Shown piece by piece: positions 1 to 11,030 of a DNA stretch of 64,000 nt. Source of the DNA: Galbula dea (Eukaryota > Chordata > Aves > Piciformes > Galbulidae); NCBI GenBank assembly GCA_013399015.1, contig VWZX01008144.1:251400-315399 (forward strand). The letters run 5' to 3'. The position numbers were made by a program, and so were the translations under genes. Numbering within the stretch: position 1 is the first letter of the stretch; each line of letters starts with the position of its first letter. Below the pieces are notes generated by a model. The model saw nothing but the letters and a program-made list of their open reading frames with translations, had not been told where the DNA came from and did no database searches.

Positions 1-341
1 ACTGGAGACCACCTGGTAGGCAAAGTAGTAGATCCCGGGGGTGCGGCAGGTGAACTCCCCCGTTTGGGGACTGTAGGAGCTCTCCTCATTGGTGATGATG
101 TTGTCGAACACCACTGTCCTGCCCATGGAGGGTGGAGACCTTCGCGAGGCAGAGAAGGCAGGACGGGGGTGCTCCAGGATACTGCCAGCCTTCCCCTTGG
201 CCCCCTTTGGCCCTGGCTGCCCTGGGAGCCCAGGGGGGCCATGCAGGCCACGGTAGCCCTGGTTCCCTGGGATGCCAGGGGGCCCTGGCTCGCCTGCATC
301 CCCTTTGGGTCCCTGGATGCCTGTCCTCTGTGCTGATTTCC
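1..341 (-). CDS. C1QA: C1QA second coding exon: collagen stem and start of gC1q head (partial)
   Basis: The exon begins at 341 after TCTCCCCAG and completes the glycine codon split by the intron at 342-478. It starts with the stem interruption KSAQRT, resumes Gly-X-Y triplets (GPKGDAGEPGPPGIPG and onward to GKAGSI), then enters the gC1q head at RPAFSA. The visible head continues through FDNIITNEE, a cysteine in EFTCRTPG, and IYYFAYQVVSS, where the window ends. The remaining head strands and the stop codon are outside. Confidence 0.92.
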
Positions 342-641
342 CTGGGGAGAGGTAATGAGGAGAAGCAGTTCATGATCGTTTGACATTTCCCAAACTGCTC
401 CCACAGTCTGGGATGCTCTTACGAAGAGTCTTGAGACTCCAAAGCCCCTCACACCACACACCCACAGCTCCCCCTTACCTGGCTCTCCCACATCACCCTT
501 CTGCCCTGGCCTCCCATCGAGGCCAGGGACTCCCTGGAAGCCATCCTTGCCATCTGGTGCCCGACACACATCATCCTCCATCAGGGTCATGCCCAGCACT
601 GCTGCCAGAGTGCTGGTCATCAGCCATAGCCTGAGTTGCAT
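1..641 (-). CDS. C1QA: Complement C1q subcomponent A chain, 5' two coding exons (3' end beyond window)
   Basis: C1QA encodes one of the three chains of C1q, the secreted recognition molecule of the classical complement pathway. Two exons join in phase (479-641, then 1-341) to give exactly 168 codons of the roughly 245 usual for the family; the rest of the globular head lies left of position 1. In order the protein shows a hydrophobic signal peptide starting MQLRLWLM, the sequence VCRAPDG with the N-terminal cysteine known to link A and B chains, a Gly-X-Y collagen stretch interrupted at EPGKSAQRTGIQG (the A-chain kink), then RPAFSA, which opens the gC1q head, and FDNIITNEE. The PRPAFSA...TNEE stretch resembles C1QA more than C1QB or C1QC, and EPHA8 upstream fits the known gene order. 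The frame is intact with no sign of decay. Identification rests on remembered family sequences. Confidence 0.93.
   Translation of the reverse strand, partial: MQLRLWLMTSTLAAVLGMTLMEDDVCRAPDGKDGFQGVPGLDGRPGQKGDVGEPGKGELWVCGVRGFGVSRLFVRASQTVGAVWEMSNDHELLLLITSPQGNQHRGQASRDPKGMQASQGPLASQGTRATVACMAPLGSQGSQGQRGPRGRLAVSWSTPVLPSLPREGLHPPWAGQWCSTTSSPMRRAPTVPKRGSSPAAPPGSTTLPTRWSP
479..641 (-). CDS. C1QA: C1QA first coding exon: signal peptide, Cys, start of collagen stem
   Basis: The ATG is at 641-639 on the minus strand, followed by 54 codons plus one base before a GTAAG donor at 478. Upstream of the ATG a pyrimidine-rich tract ends in TTGTAG at 651, so this exon probably starts at 650 with nine untranslated bases, as expected if a separate leader exon exists. 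About 20 hydrophobic residues form the signal peptide; the cysteine of VCRAPDG follows, then uninterrupted Gly-X-Y triplets. The start was chosen because it gives a signal peptide of normal length and lies just after the acceptor. Confidence 0.92.
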
Positions 642-650
642 CCTACCTCC

Positions 651-1478
651 CTACAAGCACAAAGGTGGGTGGAATTGAGGACGGAGGCAAGCACGCAGAT
701 GCACAAGTGTTCTCTTGGACACAGCACACAAGCGCTCTCATCAGATGCATGCACAGATCTACCACACCATCCACATGTGTGTACATGTACATGTACAATA
801 CACATGTATTGATGTGCCACATCAATACAGATGGCTGAACATCATACATGATAACAAAAATAACAGAAGGATTTTGGGGCTGTTTTCTAGTGTAATGTGA
901 AATTATTGATGTTACTGAAAATCTCTGACATGTGCCTGTGACAGGGGTGTGAGGCTGGAAGGCCCAGAACACGGAGCACAGCATAAACAATGTTGCATGT
1001 CCTGGGGATGGGGGGGGGGGGGGGTCACATATCAGATGCATGTAGCAGGATGCTTCTTGCAGTGCTGAGGGAACAAGCACCAATGCAGTGGTTCCATGGG
1101 ATAGAGAGCATAAGAAAGGAAGGGATGAAAAGAGACATGACAGAGGAGGGGCAAAGAGGAAAGGGGTGAACAGGCAAAAGGGATCCAGATCTTCAACACA
1201 GAGCTTGGAGAGAGGAAGGATGCCTCAAGTGTACAGACCTACCCAAAAACCTGAGGTACTCAGCCCACGATGAGCCTGCAGACCCCAGTGATGTCCACAA
1301 CCATATGGTGCAAGGACAGATTCCTGCAGCCCCTCTCCCCACATCATCTTCTCCCCCTTTTCGTACTTAAAACTGTCCCTGTGGAGGGGTGCAGTGAAGA
1401 AAGGAAGGAGACAGGGAGCAAGGACTGGCGAGCTGTGGCAGAGGTTGCATGTGTCCCCAGCAATTTAGGATGACTTAC
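651..1478 (-). other. Putative C1QA first intron, with palindromes and a G homopolymer
   Basis: No coding sequence is seen here. It contains an 18-base perfect palindrome built on GTACATGTAC (780-797), a second inverted repeat with 12-base arms and a one-base spacer (805-829), and a run of 15 G at 1010-1024. The C run on the transcribed strand may be length-polymorphic or poorly assembled. Confidence 0.5.
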
Positions 1479-1610
1479 CTCCTTGTTGGAGACAAAGACA
1501 GGCCAGTCTGGGCAGCAGCTCTGTTTGCTGGAAGCTCTTCCCTGGGAGCAGGGAGGAAGAGGAGCAGGGTGTGGGGGTGTACTTGCAGGCACAGCGGTTT
1601 GCCTGGTTTG
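1479..1610 (-). other. C1QA: Candidate non-coding first exon of C1QA
   Basis: A near-perfect minus-strand splice donor, AAGGAG then GTAAGT, lies at the 1479/1478 boundary. It would splice to the acceptor at 651, giving an 828-base first intron. Human C1QA, as I recall, also has an untranslated first exon. The right (5') end is a guess, since no clear TATA box or start motif is visible. This is inference from one good donor and its position. Confidence 0.4.
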
Positions 1611-1644
1611 GGAAGAGAAGTGCCAAGTTTCGCCTTCTCTGCAT

Positions 1645-1670
1645 GAGAGAGAAATTTGTTCCTCTTTCCC
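1645..1670 (-). promoter_or_regulatory. PU.1-like (Ets) site upstream of the candidate C1QA leader exon
   Basis: Read on the minus strand, 1659-1668 gives GAAAGAGGAA, close to the myeloid Ets/PU.1 consensus with its GAGGAA core; about 25 bases further on is GGCGAAAC, an IRF-like half site. C1q genes are macrophage-expressed and PU.1/IRF8 control has been described for them. The site would sit some 50-100 bases upstream of the proposed leader exon. Short motifs like this are common by chance. Confidence 0.25.
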
Positions 1671-1699
1671 TATTCAACCATGGCTATGATGGTCACAGT

Positions 1700-4600
1700 C
1701 AGAGAAATGCTTGGTCAGCAAAAGTGCAGGGCCTAAGGGTTCCCATCCTGGCCCAACAGCTCAATACCCACAGCAGGGACTGGTGGAGACTGGGCACAAA
1801 GCAATACAAGGGTGATGGGTACCAAAGGCATGCCGCAGCTCTGTTACTGCAGGAGAGGAGATGTGAGCCCTGGGTGGCACTGCCATCCAGGGGATGCCTG
1901 GAGGTGCCCAGGGGTTACTGTTGATGGCTTCTAGTCTGGGCTGTGGGCTGTCACTGGTACCCAGTCTTGTCATTGCTGCTGCTGGGGACTGACCCCTCCA
2001 GCTGCCCATGTTAGTGCTGTACCCTGACTGTCAGTGCCTTTTTGGGTCAGCAGGGCCTTGAGAACCCTTGATCACACTTCTGCTTCCTACTGCCCTCACT
2101 ACAGTTGTTTGAGGACCTTGTCTCTGTAGTAGAGCGGGAAAAGATGAAGGTCTCTGACACCTAGGTTGCTCCCAGTCCCTTTGAGTGACTGTTCTTTGCA
2201 CAAACCAGATCTGGGCAGCCCCAGGAGCCATTCGTAGCCTCATCCACACCTGAAACATAAAAAAAGCAATGCCTCACACCACCAAGTCCAGGCACGCACG
2301 TTCAGCTCTACCACAAAAGGGAGTCCAAAAACGCTACCAGTCCCCAAGCCCCACTATGTCAGGAAGCAGAGGGATGAGATATGCTGCCCTGACTCTAGCA
2401 GGTGAACATCACTAGTACTCTGGGGAGCAGGCAGGCCACCCCAATGGAGGATGCAGTGGGTGGCTAGGAGGAACTTTTTGATCCATATCCACCTGGAGTC
2501 TTCTTTCAGGAGTCCCGCAACAACTGCTCTGACTTTCATAAGAAAGAGGCCTTGGGATCCCCAGAACAAATGCAGCAGTAGCTGGAGCTCAGAGAAGGCT
2601 GATCAAGGAAAGAGGATGGTGTGTGGGCCCAAGATTGGGATGGTCTCCAAGCCAGGAGGGGTTGGCAAACTGTCTGCCCACCTGCCACCTTTAGCAGTCC
2701 CAAGGAAAGTGTCACATCATTTCCAAAACAGCTGAAAATGCTAATGACTAGTGTGAAACCAAAAATCAGCCCAGAGACCCTTGCCAGACAAAACTTTACT
2801 CGTCAGTGCATCTCCAATAGTAATTACCTTTGGAGATCTGTCACTGAAATGGTCTTTAATTCATTGAATATATGTCCTCTTAATGCAATGTAATACATGT
2901 TTTTAATCAAAATGTCACTCTGTAATAAATCAGATGCCCAAAAGAAATGCAATTTTATTTTATCAGCAGAGTTCCTCTATCAACCAGACCTGTAGTCATG
3001 TCAAGAAAAGATGACAGGTGAGTTTGAAAAGACCTACCTTCCACAGAACGGTGTTTCTGGACAGTGATTGTATTTCTGCCCTATTGCCCTTTCTTAATAT
3101 ACAGCCCAAATGAGACCTCTCCATCATTTCATCCAGATTGATCGATGGCTGTGTCCTAGTGCTCCTGTGGTGCTGTCCGTGCCTGTCCCTTAACCCCATT
3201 TAAATGCTGAATTACAAGAGGCTGCTTACAGATTTCCAGCATCTCCTGGAACCTGGTGTTGGTCCAGGCAGCGCCTCCTCCAGGTACTTGTGACTCCTGA
3301 GCAGTGCTTAGCCCCACTCGCTTAGCTTTCAGTGCTGCTGCGTCCAAGCTAAGCCTTCCCCTCCCATCTTGGAGCATCTCGTTCTCCTGCTCTTGATCTG
3401 CTGCTGGGACATCCATAGTTCCAGAGGCAGCGGTGGATGAGCATCGCACGGTGCCATCCCGCAGCCTTCTGCAGGCCACATCTGCCAGGACAAAACTACC
3501 TCCAAACTGGTAATGCTCTCTTTCGCTTTCCCATCAGGGTGTCTTTGGGAGCGGATGGTGGCCGGAGGACACCGCGTGGCACAGGCAGCAGGTGACACTC
3601 CACGAGGTGGCAGTGCTGCCTCAGCCATGCTTGCTGTCTGCTGCCCGGTAGCGCTCCTCTTCCTCTTCCGAAAAGAGGGGCTGGGGAGACCCCCTGGACA
3701 TCCCCGTGCCCCCAGAGCCCACCCCGCAGGATGTCCAGCTGCAGAGCAGGCACATGGGCATCTCTGCCTCGGCACCTAGCGTGAGGAGCCAGAATAACTC
3801 TCCTGCCAACGGCCCCAGTGAGGCCACCAATGCCTTTCCCACAAGCTGGGAGGAGGTTGGCACCCTCTAAGACTAGGGTAGAAGTGGTGTTGCCTCAGTG
3901 AGGACCGAGCCATGGTGGAAGGTGCAAGGGGTCACGAAGTCCTGGCAGGTTATCTCACCAGCATCACCACCAGCAGGCTCCAGCCTGGAGAAGAGACTAG
4001 GATGAGAGAGGAGCCCCTCAGATGACATGAAAGCGGGCTAAGCCCAAAGCAGAGGGGAAGGTGTGCGTATGCTGGAGCAGCCAGAGCGTGCAAGGTGCTC
4101 TGTAGACCCCCAGGTGGCACCAAAACCAGGCCCAAAGACGACAGCCTGGGGCTTCGGGGAACCCGGCCAGTCTGCTGAGGATCGATGTCATTTAGAGAAC
4201 CTCTCATGGCCTCCTGGCTCTGCTGCAGACCAGGACGAGCCTTGCTCCAGGTGAATTTTTGCCCTGAGGAATCCTCTTTCTTTCAGGACTGACCACGTGG
4301 CAGCTCCTCCTTGCTGCCCTCCTACCTGGTGGAAGATAGGTCAGCGCCATCTCAGCCTTGTACCCCTTCATGGAAGAAAAGTGACCCCTGCAAAGCCTCC
4401 TTGCTGAGTCCCCAGTGCTTGCAGGCACACACGAGCTTCCTGACAGCAGACAACAGGCAGAGATGCTCCTCTGCTGCCTTCCCTGCTGGGCATGCCCTGG
4501 GGTGCTGAGCCGTGACAGGCAGCAGCTGTCAGAGAAGGATAAATCAGGTAGCTAGCACCTCTCTGACACTGTACAGGAGACAGCAACAAAGTCAGGTGGT

Positions 4601-7600
4601 GGGAGATCAGCAGCACTGGTGGGTACTGCGCACACCTCTGCTGCCGGCCACCAGAATCCCAATCTGCCACCCACACCTACCAGGAAGCCAGGACAGCTCA
4701 GAGCATCCATGCTTCTACACAATGCCTGAATAACCACACAGACTGATTTTTGGAGTCCCAAAGTGCTCAGCCCCTGCTACTGACCACCAGAGAAACTTCT
4801 TGAGCAATGCAATGGTGTTTGCATGAATTCTGAAGCCTCCCATGGTTCCATCAACAAAACAAGAAACTGGAATGCTTCAGGTGCCCTGGGAGAATTTACT
4901 GAGATGTCAGGTGAAAATCAGGCTGCAAGGTCACTTGCCATGTGATGTCTAAACTGTTTTAATTGCTGTCTCAGGGGATGTATTATTCCTATGACAGATG
5001 CTTACACAGAGCAGGTGTGAGGAGCAAAGACAGGTTTAGAGTATAAAAGCTAGGATTTCACACTCCAGCCCTTGCTCACTGTTTCCTGGCACTGATGCAT
5101 GTCCCTTTTGGCTCATGGGATGAAAGGAGGTAGACGAGTGCTGAGCAGCCCTGGGCAATGCTGGGAAAGCTTGTCCCATCCCTCCTCCTCTCATTCTCTC
5201 TTAAGGATGTCAGAGCTTGTCATTATTTGACATCTATTAGTTAATTTGGCTGATTGTTTTCCATTCTTTAATGTATCTGTTATTTATTTATTCACTTGTG
5301 TAAGGCGCAGTTCCAGACTGATCTCTTTGGCATGTAAATGAGCTACCCTAGTGCTTGTCACTGAAATTTGTAGATTGGGAGAGTTTGCAATCAAACACAG
5401 CCAGAATCTAAATTACAACATTTCAGGCAGTAATAGCAGGGAGAAGACAGGAAGGATGTGCCATAAATAAGATGGGATCAGAGCAGGGTGCCTAGAGCTA
5501 TGCTGACAACATGCCAGGAGCCCCAAGGCATGCCACAGGAGCCCCTACTTGCAGTGTGAGGTGTGCCTGGCAAGGCTGGTCCTGGTCTGCTGCTGGTTTC
5601 TGCAGCGGAGAAGAGCAAACAGAGGAAATAAAGGCTTTTGGGGAATGGTAGGATCTGGCCTGTGGCCAAAGTCTTCTCACAGTGATCTCTCCAGGGGGCT
5701 TAGCATGTGAAAAGTATGCAGACATAGGACTATGGCCTGCAAGGAACATCCGGCCTGTTGCATGGGATACTGATTTGCTTGCCACCAAGGATGATGTTTG
5801 GCTTCTTCCTCCACTCAAGGCTGCATCAAAAGTCAAGGATGTGTCCGTGATGCAGTTCTGCCCCTCTCAAGGTTAGTAAGAGAGCTCACTCAAGATAAGC
5901 AAAAGGGATCAAAGTGCCATCAGCCTTCTGCAGGCAACAGGCAGTGTGGCTGGGCTAAGGAGCATGGAGACAGTTAGGACCTCTGCAAAGATACTGGCTG
6001 CATCATTCTGTGTCAGGGTATCCCTAGACTGGTGTCCAGCCAGGAAACAAGTGATGCTCAGCAGACACAGTGCTGTGAATCCCAGCAGGGCTGCTGAAGG
6101 GAACTCTGGGATGGATTTCCTGTCCAGCTGCTAGCTAGTGGCTGGCCTATTCCCAATACTAGATCAGGGTGGCTGTGGCTTTGCCTACCAGAGCCTTGAA
6201 ACCCACCAAGGACAGAGATCTCACACTGCTATGGAGACTTGTCTCAGGGCTGCACCACACTCAGGTGAAGAAGGGTTTCCTATTGTCCATTCCAAATCTT
6301 TGAATGTCCACTGTGTCACCACTGTCCCTTGTTACATCATTTGGCACTAATGAGGTATGTTTGGTACTAATAAGATATGTTTGGCTCTATTTTCCTTGCA
6401 AGTGCCCACAAGTAGCTGCAGCTGTGATCAGATCCAACCCCCCTGTCCTCTTTTACTGGCTAACCACAGCCCAGCAGAGTGGTCTCTCCACTGCTCATGG
6501 TAAGGATGAATGAATTCCCTTGACCTTGGCCACAATCTCCCTAACGCAGTAGTTTATCTTGTCTGTGGTTTGCTCACGTTCAGCATGGTGCCTACTGCTC
6601 TCCATCCCAACCCTTTCTTTACTCCAGCAGTGAGTTCCCAGCCCCTTCATCCCATGTGTGGAAGGTGGTGCTTCTTGTAGGCTGAAAGGAAAGACTCCAC
6701 AGTATTTCCTAAACATCCACGAGGGTTTAAAAAACAGCTAGAAACCTACAAGGCAACTGAAAAAAAGAAAGTCCTCATCCTTTCTTCACCTCTTGACTTT
6801 ATGTTACCGGCTCAGGAGGTGAGGCTCTGAGAAACACCCTGGACAGCAAGAGATTCCATTCCAGATGCAAAGGGATGACCATATTGGGGGGAGGCACAAG
6901 GTCCTTCTCTCCGGGCTTTGTGTTTTGATGTCTCAGGTCTGGGAATGTGAGATTTGCACTGTTTGGGACCATCAGGCCATGGCAAGGCCGTCACAAATCC
7001 TTCCACCAGACAGAGATGTGGTCATTCGAGTGGAGTGCAGACTCCTTTGTGGCAATGCTGTGCCTCCTACCAAGCTGAGATCACCATTGTGGACCCACCT
7101 GTGCCCTGTGACATGGCCAGATCTTGACAGCTGTCAAAGCACTGCATGCCCTTCCCAGGCTAATCTCTATGCCATTGTCTGGTTTCTTGACATAACAACT
7201 CAAAAATGGAGTGGAAGTTTCCTGCAGGTGAGTGTCAGTGTTAACTGGGTCAGTGGCAGCTGGAGGTCTGTGCTGGCTGGAGGCTATTACAACTCATTGC
7301 TATTACAGCTCACTTTCCACAGTGGCTTCTCCGGGAACCGACCTTGGCTGCCTGATCGATCTGAAGTTGCAAACTCACTTCTCACGTCTGCTCAATGTGG
7401 AGGGTGTTTGATTGCTACTTTGGAGGCTTTGATTGCCTTTGCTTCTGGCTGGCAGGAGCCTGGTGGGTGCCTCACAGGCACCATTAGCCAACGCCTGGCT
7501 CAGCAGATTTGCTGAGGAGTAGCCCAGCCAAGTTGCAGCAGTGCTGTGCAGAGCCAGGCCTGATGTTTTCAAAGCAGGGCTATATTCAGCCTGTGGTAGG

Positions 7601-7607
7601 CTGAAGG
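1700..7607. other. Intergenic DNA upstream of C1QA, no gene seen
   Basis: I see no supportable exon. AT-rich stretches occur at 2,830-2,960 and 5,200-5,420; the latter contains CATGTAAATGAG, a POU/octamer-like motif. A short 20-base tandem repeat lies at 6,340-6,387. A 216-codon open frame at 6,865-7,515 on the plus strand has no recognisable domain or splice context and is treated as chance. Confidence 0.5.
6340..6387. repeat. 20-bp tandem repeat, 2.4 copies
   Basis: Two imperfect 20-base units, TTTGGCACTAATGAGGTATG and TTTGGTACTAATAAGATATG, are followed by the first eight bases of a third. It is a small local duplication with no coding meaning. Confidence 0.75.
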
Positions 7608-8312
7608 TCATAGAATCATAGAATGGCCCAGGTTGGAAGGGACCTTAGAGATCATCTAATTCCAACCCCTCTGCCATGGACAGGGATGTCATACACTAGA
7701 CCAGGTTGCCCAGGGCCACATCCAGCCTGGCCTCAAATACTGTCAGGGATGGGGCAGCCACAACCTTGCTGGGCAATCCGTTCCAGTGCCTCACCGCCCT
7801 CTGGGTACAGAACCTTCTTCTATTTTCTAGTCTAAATTTCCCCTCCTTCAGCTTGTATCCATTTCCCCTTGTCCTGTTGCAACATGACCAGCTGAAAAGT
7901 CTCTCCCCTTCTATCTTGTAATCCCCCTTTAGGTACTGAAAGGCTGCTACAGGGTGCCCCTGAAGCCTTCTCTTTTCTAAGCTGAACAACACCAACTCCT
8001 TTAGCCTATCCTCATAGGGGAGGTGCTCCAGTCCTTTGATCATCTCTGTGGCCCTCCTCTGGAACTGCACCAACATGTCCATATCCCTTCTATGCTGAGG
8101 ACCCCAGAAGTGGATGCAGTACTCCAGGTGGGGCCTCATAAGGGCAGAGCAGAGAGGCAGAATCACCTCCCTAGACCTGCTGTCATGCCTCTCCTGATGC
8201 AGCCCAGGATACAGTTGGCTTTCTGGGCTGCGAGTATGCATTGCTGGCTCATCTCCAGCTTTTCATCTATCACAACCCCAAGTCCTTCTCTGCAGGGCTG
8301 CTTTCAAAGAGT
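7608..8312 (-). mobile_element. CR1 LINE, 5'-truncated 3' end
   Basis: The minus-strand 3' tail is the octamer-type repeat ending CATTCTATGATTCTATGA at 7,608, preceded by the diagnostic AGAT-GATCTCTAAGGTCCCTTCC block. The minus strand still reads as the C-terminal part of the CR1 ORF2 product (Tyr-Leu-Lys-Gly, then GNGYKLKEGKFRLE, then a terminal LDVALGNLV) over about 180 codons. The endonuclease and most of the reverse transcriptase are absent, so the copy is dead. It is the best-preserved minus-strand copy in the intergenic region. Confidence 0.93.
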
Positions 8313-9755
8313 CAAGGTAATGATGCCTTCTTGTCCTTCTGGCACATGTTTGAGCTCTTCAGCAGCAAAAGGAAGGCTTTGATTTTGGTAGCTCTCTGGG
8401 CTCTTGTGTCCTCAGCACTAGTGTGGTCCACACACATACAGCGTCCTCTCAGGCACTTCCATTAGCTCAACAGCTCTTTACCCTCCGTGGGCAGATCCCA
8501 ACCTCTCTGCTTCTGCTGTGCTCCCTATGAGTTCACCTTTCTCAACCATCTCCATTGCTTTCCTCTGAGAAGACAGCCTTTTTCCAGCGTGGGTGGTCAC
8601 TTTTCCACTCACAGTTGCATTAACTTCTCAGGATGCCCTCCCACAGGTGCTACCTGAAGTCTTCTCCCACCACTCACAGGCAGAGGTCAAACCCATGTCC
8701 TTGCTGCCAACTCAAAAGCAAATCGATCAACATCTAGGAGGCAATTGCAGTCCTCATTGAGTCTCTGTGTGGGGGGCAATTGTGTGGCAGCCCCAGCACA
8801 GACTCCCTGCCCTGGAAGTTATTCTTTACTTGAACTCTAAATTTCAGAGCTGCACTGAGCGATGGGAAGAGTCCTGGCTTCTAATTAATTACTGAATTCC
8901 CTTTAAGTGATGCAATTTACTGCCAATATATCTGTTTTATTACACTGTGGAGAAGGTAATTCTGTAACACTGTTTTCTCAAACACCCTAGAGAGCAGCTA
9001 TAAGTCATGCTCTGAAACTCCTCCAAACTCCAAATCCAGGAGGAAGTTTGCAGTGGGAGGCAGAAGGTGGCTGTGGTCCTGTGCCCTGTGCCTGTCACCA
9101 GACATGTTCACCCAGGAGGTCCCTGAGGAGCCACACATGGCACCAGAGGAACACAGCATGGAGGAATGTGGCTGCCTCCAGACAGTGGATGCTGGTCCTC
9201 TGGATCTGGGTCTGATGAACAGATGCTAGGTGTCTTAGCATGAGGACAAACACAAGCTGAGACTTGCAGGACCCTACAGCTGGGATTCATGTGACATTTC
9301 ACATTACAGACTAGGCATTTCTATTTCCAGTTCAGATTCATCCTCTAATGGGATAGATTTGCTTATGTTAGTCTCCACAAGAAGGTTTCAGGAACCTCGG
9401 GGTGAGCAGATCAGGCAGTGGGATTTCTAGGGAGCTCTAATCCCCACAGTAATCCCTTAGCTTTTCAAATTAATTTATTTGGGGAAGCCAAATGGAACCT
9501 CACATTTGCTACAACAGTACAAGAATATTAGCAGGCTGTCTTCCAGTCTCAATCTTGAACTGGACAGACCTCCTTAATCCTCTAAAAGCCCAGACTGGTG
9601 GGAATGTGCCTTTGTGTCTCTTCTCAAGTGTCATCTGTCCTGCTTTGGTGTAGCATCCCCTGTGTAGGGCCATATCCTTCCTCTTGGAGCCATGCTGGTG
9701 TTCCTCAGTGAAGCTTAAGAGAGGATTTTACTGAGCCCTTCGGATTGTCTCACTC

Positions 9756-9845
9756 ACTAATTAACGATCAGATTTCTGCTTCAGAACATGAACTTAGATA
9801 AACTGCAAAAGTGCATTTAATTAATCTTAATTAATGATTTAAATA
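9756..9845. promoter_or_regulatory. Candidate TAATTA-cluster regulatory element
   Basis: Within 90 bases there are TAATTAAC, TTAATTAATC, TTAATTAATG and a GATTTAAAT, all carrying homeodomain core sites, next to mixed-composition sequence rather than simple repeat. Such clusters often mark conserved neural enhancers, and EPHA8 is a neurally expressed neighbour. There is no direct evidence of conservation from this window alone. Confidence 0.25.
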
Positions 9846-10984
9846 CTCAGAAGCCTCCGTTAAGGCCCTGTGATTGATGGCAGCTAGCTGACTGTATCAA
9901 CTTGCCTTGGTCCCTTGGCATCATGACTGTACAGTAGGGGTACAGACACTGAGCCTCTTTGCTTTCCCTTTGCCTGCTGCCTTCAGAACCAGGCTGCTCA
10001 CCTTTCTGGAAGGTTTTAGCTAGGTGCTTGATCAGAAAGTGGATGAGTGACAGTTCATACCTCGCGCTAGACAGGATGTCTTCCCTGAATTTAAATTCTG
10101 TGTGTCTCAGTGTGTGCAGCCACAGCAGCAGTGCATGCCAATATCTAGGGCTGGTGGAAAACAGGCTTTGCAGACCACTAAAGGGAAGAGCTGGGCAAAC
10201 AAGGAAAGAAATGACACTTCAGGAAATGACACATCCCTTCAGGACTTGGACAGCCCATGGGGCACAGTTTGTTGTGTGTCATCCTACTGGATGTGGCATC
10301 AGAGGATGAGACACTGAGGAAAGACCTTCCACTAGATGCACACAGACAGCTGTGAAGTTGCTCATCAAAACATGAATTAAGGGTTGGGGGGGATGATCTT
10401 CCTGCACTGCCAAAAACTTACTGCTGAGACTGACCTGGAGATAGCACTTGCCTGCATCCTAGATCTGCAGCATGTCTGCACTCTGTGCTGGAAAGGCTCT
10501 GCCAAGGTAGTCCCTCGTACAGTGTTAAGATAGAGATATCTGTCAATCTTAAAGATGGCACCGTATGAAAAAAACCTCATCTGCACACCCACTGAGGAGC
10601 ACAAAGAGACAATGACAGGAGAGGGAGCCCAAGAAATACCCTGAGGTCACTCCCAGACTCATCAAAGCAGAGCCATCAGCCCATCAAAAGCCAATCTCCA
10701 CAAGCCCAGAGGAGCACAGGGACATAGTCCCAGATGAGAAACTCTTGAGGAACAAACACCTTGTTCAGAGCCTCTTCCAGGGTTGTTCCAGCAGAGCCAT
10801 CAGCCCCAGTGTCGAAACCCACCACGAGACACTAATAGCAGCTGCCCAAGTCACCTTTTGGACCAAGGGGGTTACTGTCTAGAGGTGTAAGAACCATCAT
10901 GGGATGCAGAGGAAGAACATCTTTTGATTTCTTATGGGCAAACTGTGTGTCTGAGCCCAGCTGCTAGAGGGATCCACATTGCAC

Positions 10985-11030
10985 GTATATGTGTGTATAT
11001 ATATAAAGAGAATATATATATATATATTCT
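10985..11030. repeat. TA/TG dinucleotide microsatellite
   Basis: The tract runs GTATATGTGTGTATATATATA, an AAAGAGA interruption, then about ten TA units. It is a simple repeat with self-complementary halves. Confidence 0.85.

Noticed and set aside
1..641. Alternative identity C1QB or C1QC
   Set aside because: The VCRAPDG N-terminus, the kink at the exon boundary and the PRPAFSA junction fit the A chain better, and C1QA is the C1q gene nearest EPHA8.
6865..7515. 216-codon plus-strand open frame
   Set aside because: No domain, no convincing splice sites and no similarity to a known family; composition looks like random intergenic sequence.
7696..8241. 181-codon minus-strand frame as a host gene
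   Set aside because: It is the C-terminal end of CR1 ORF2, inside a 5'-truncated LINE copy.
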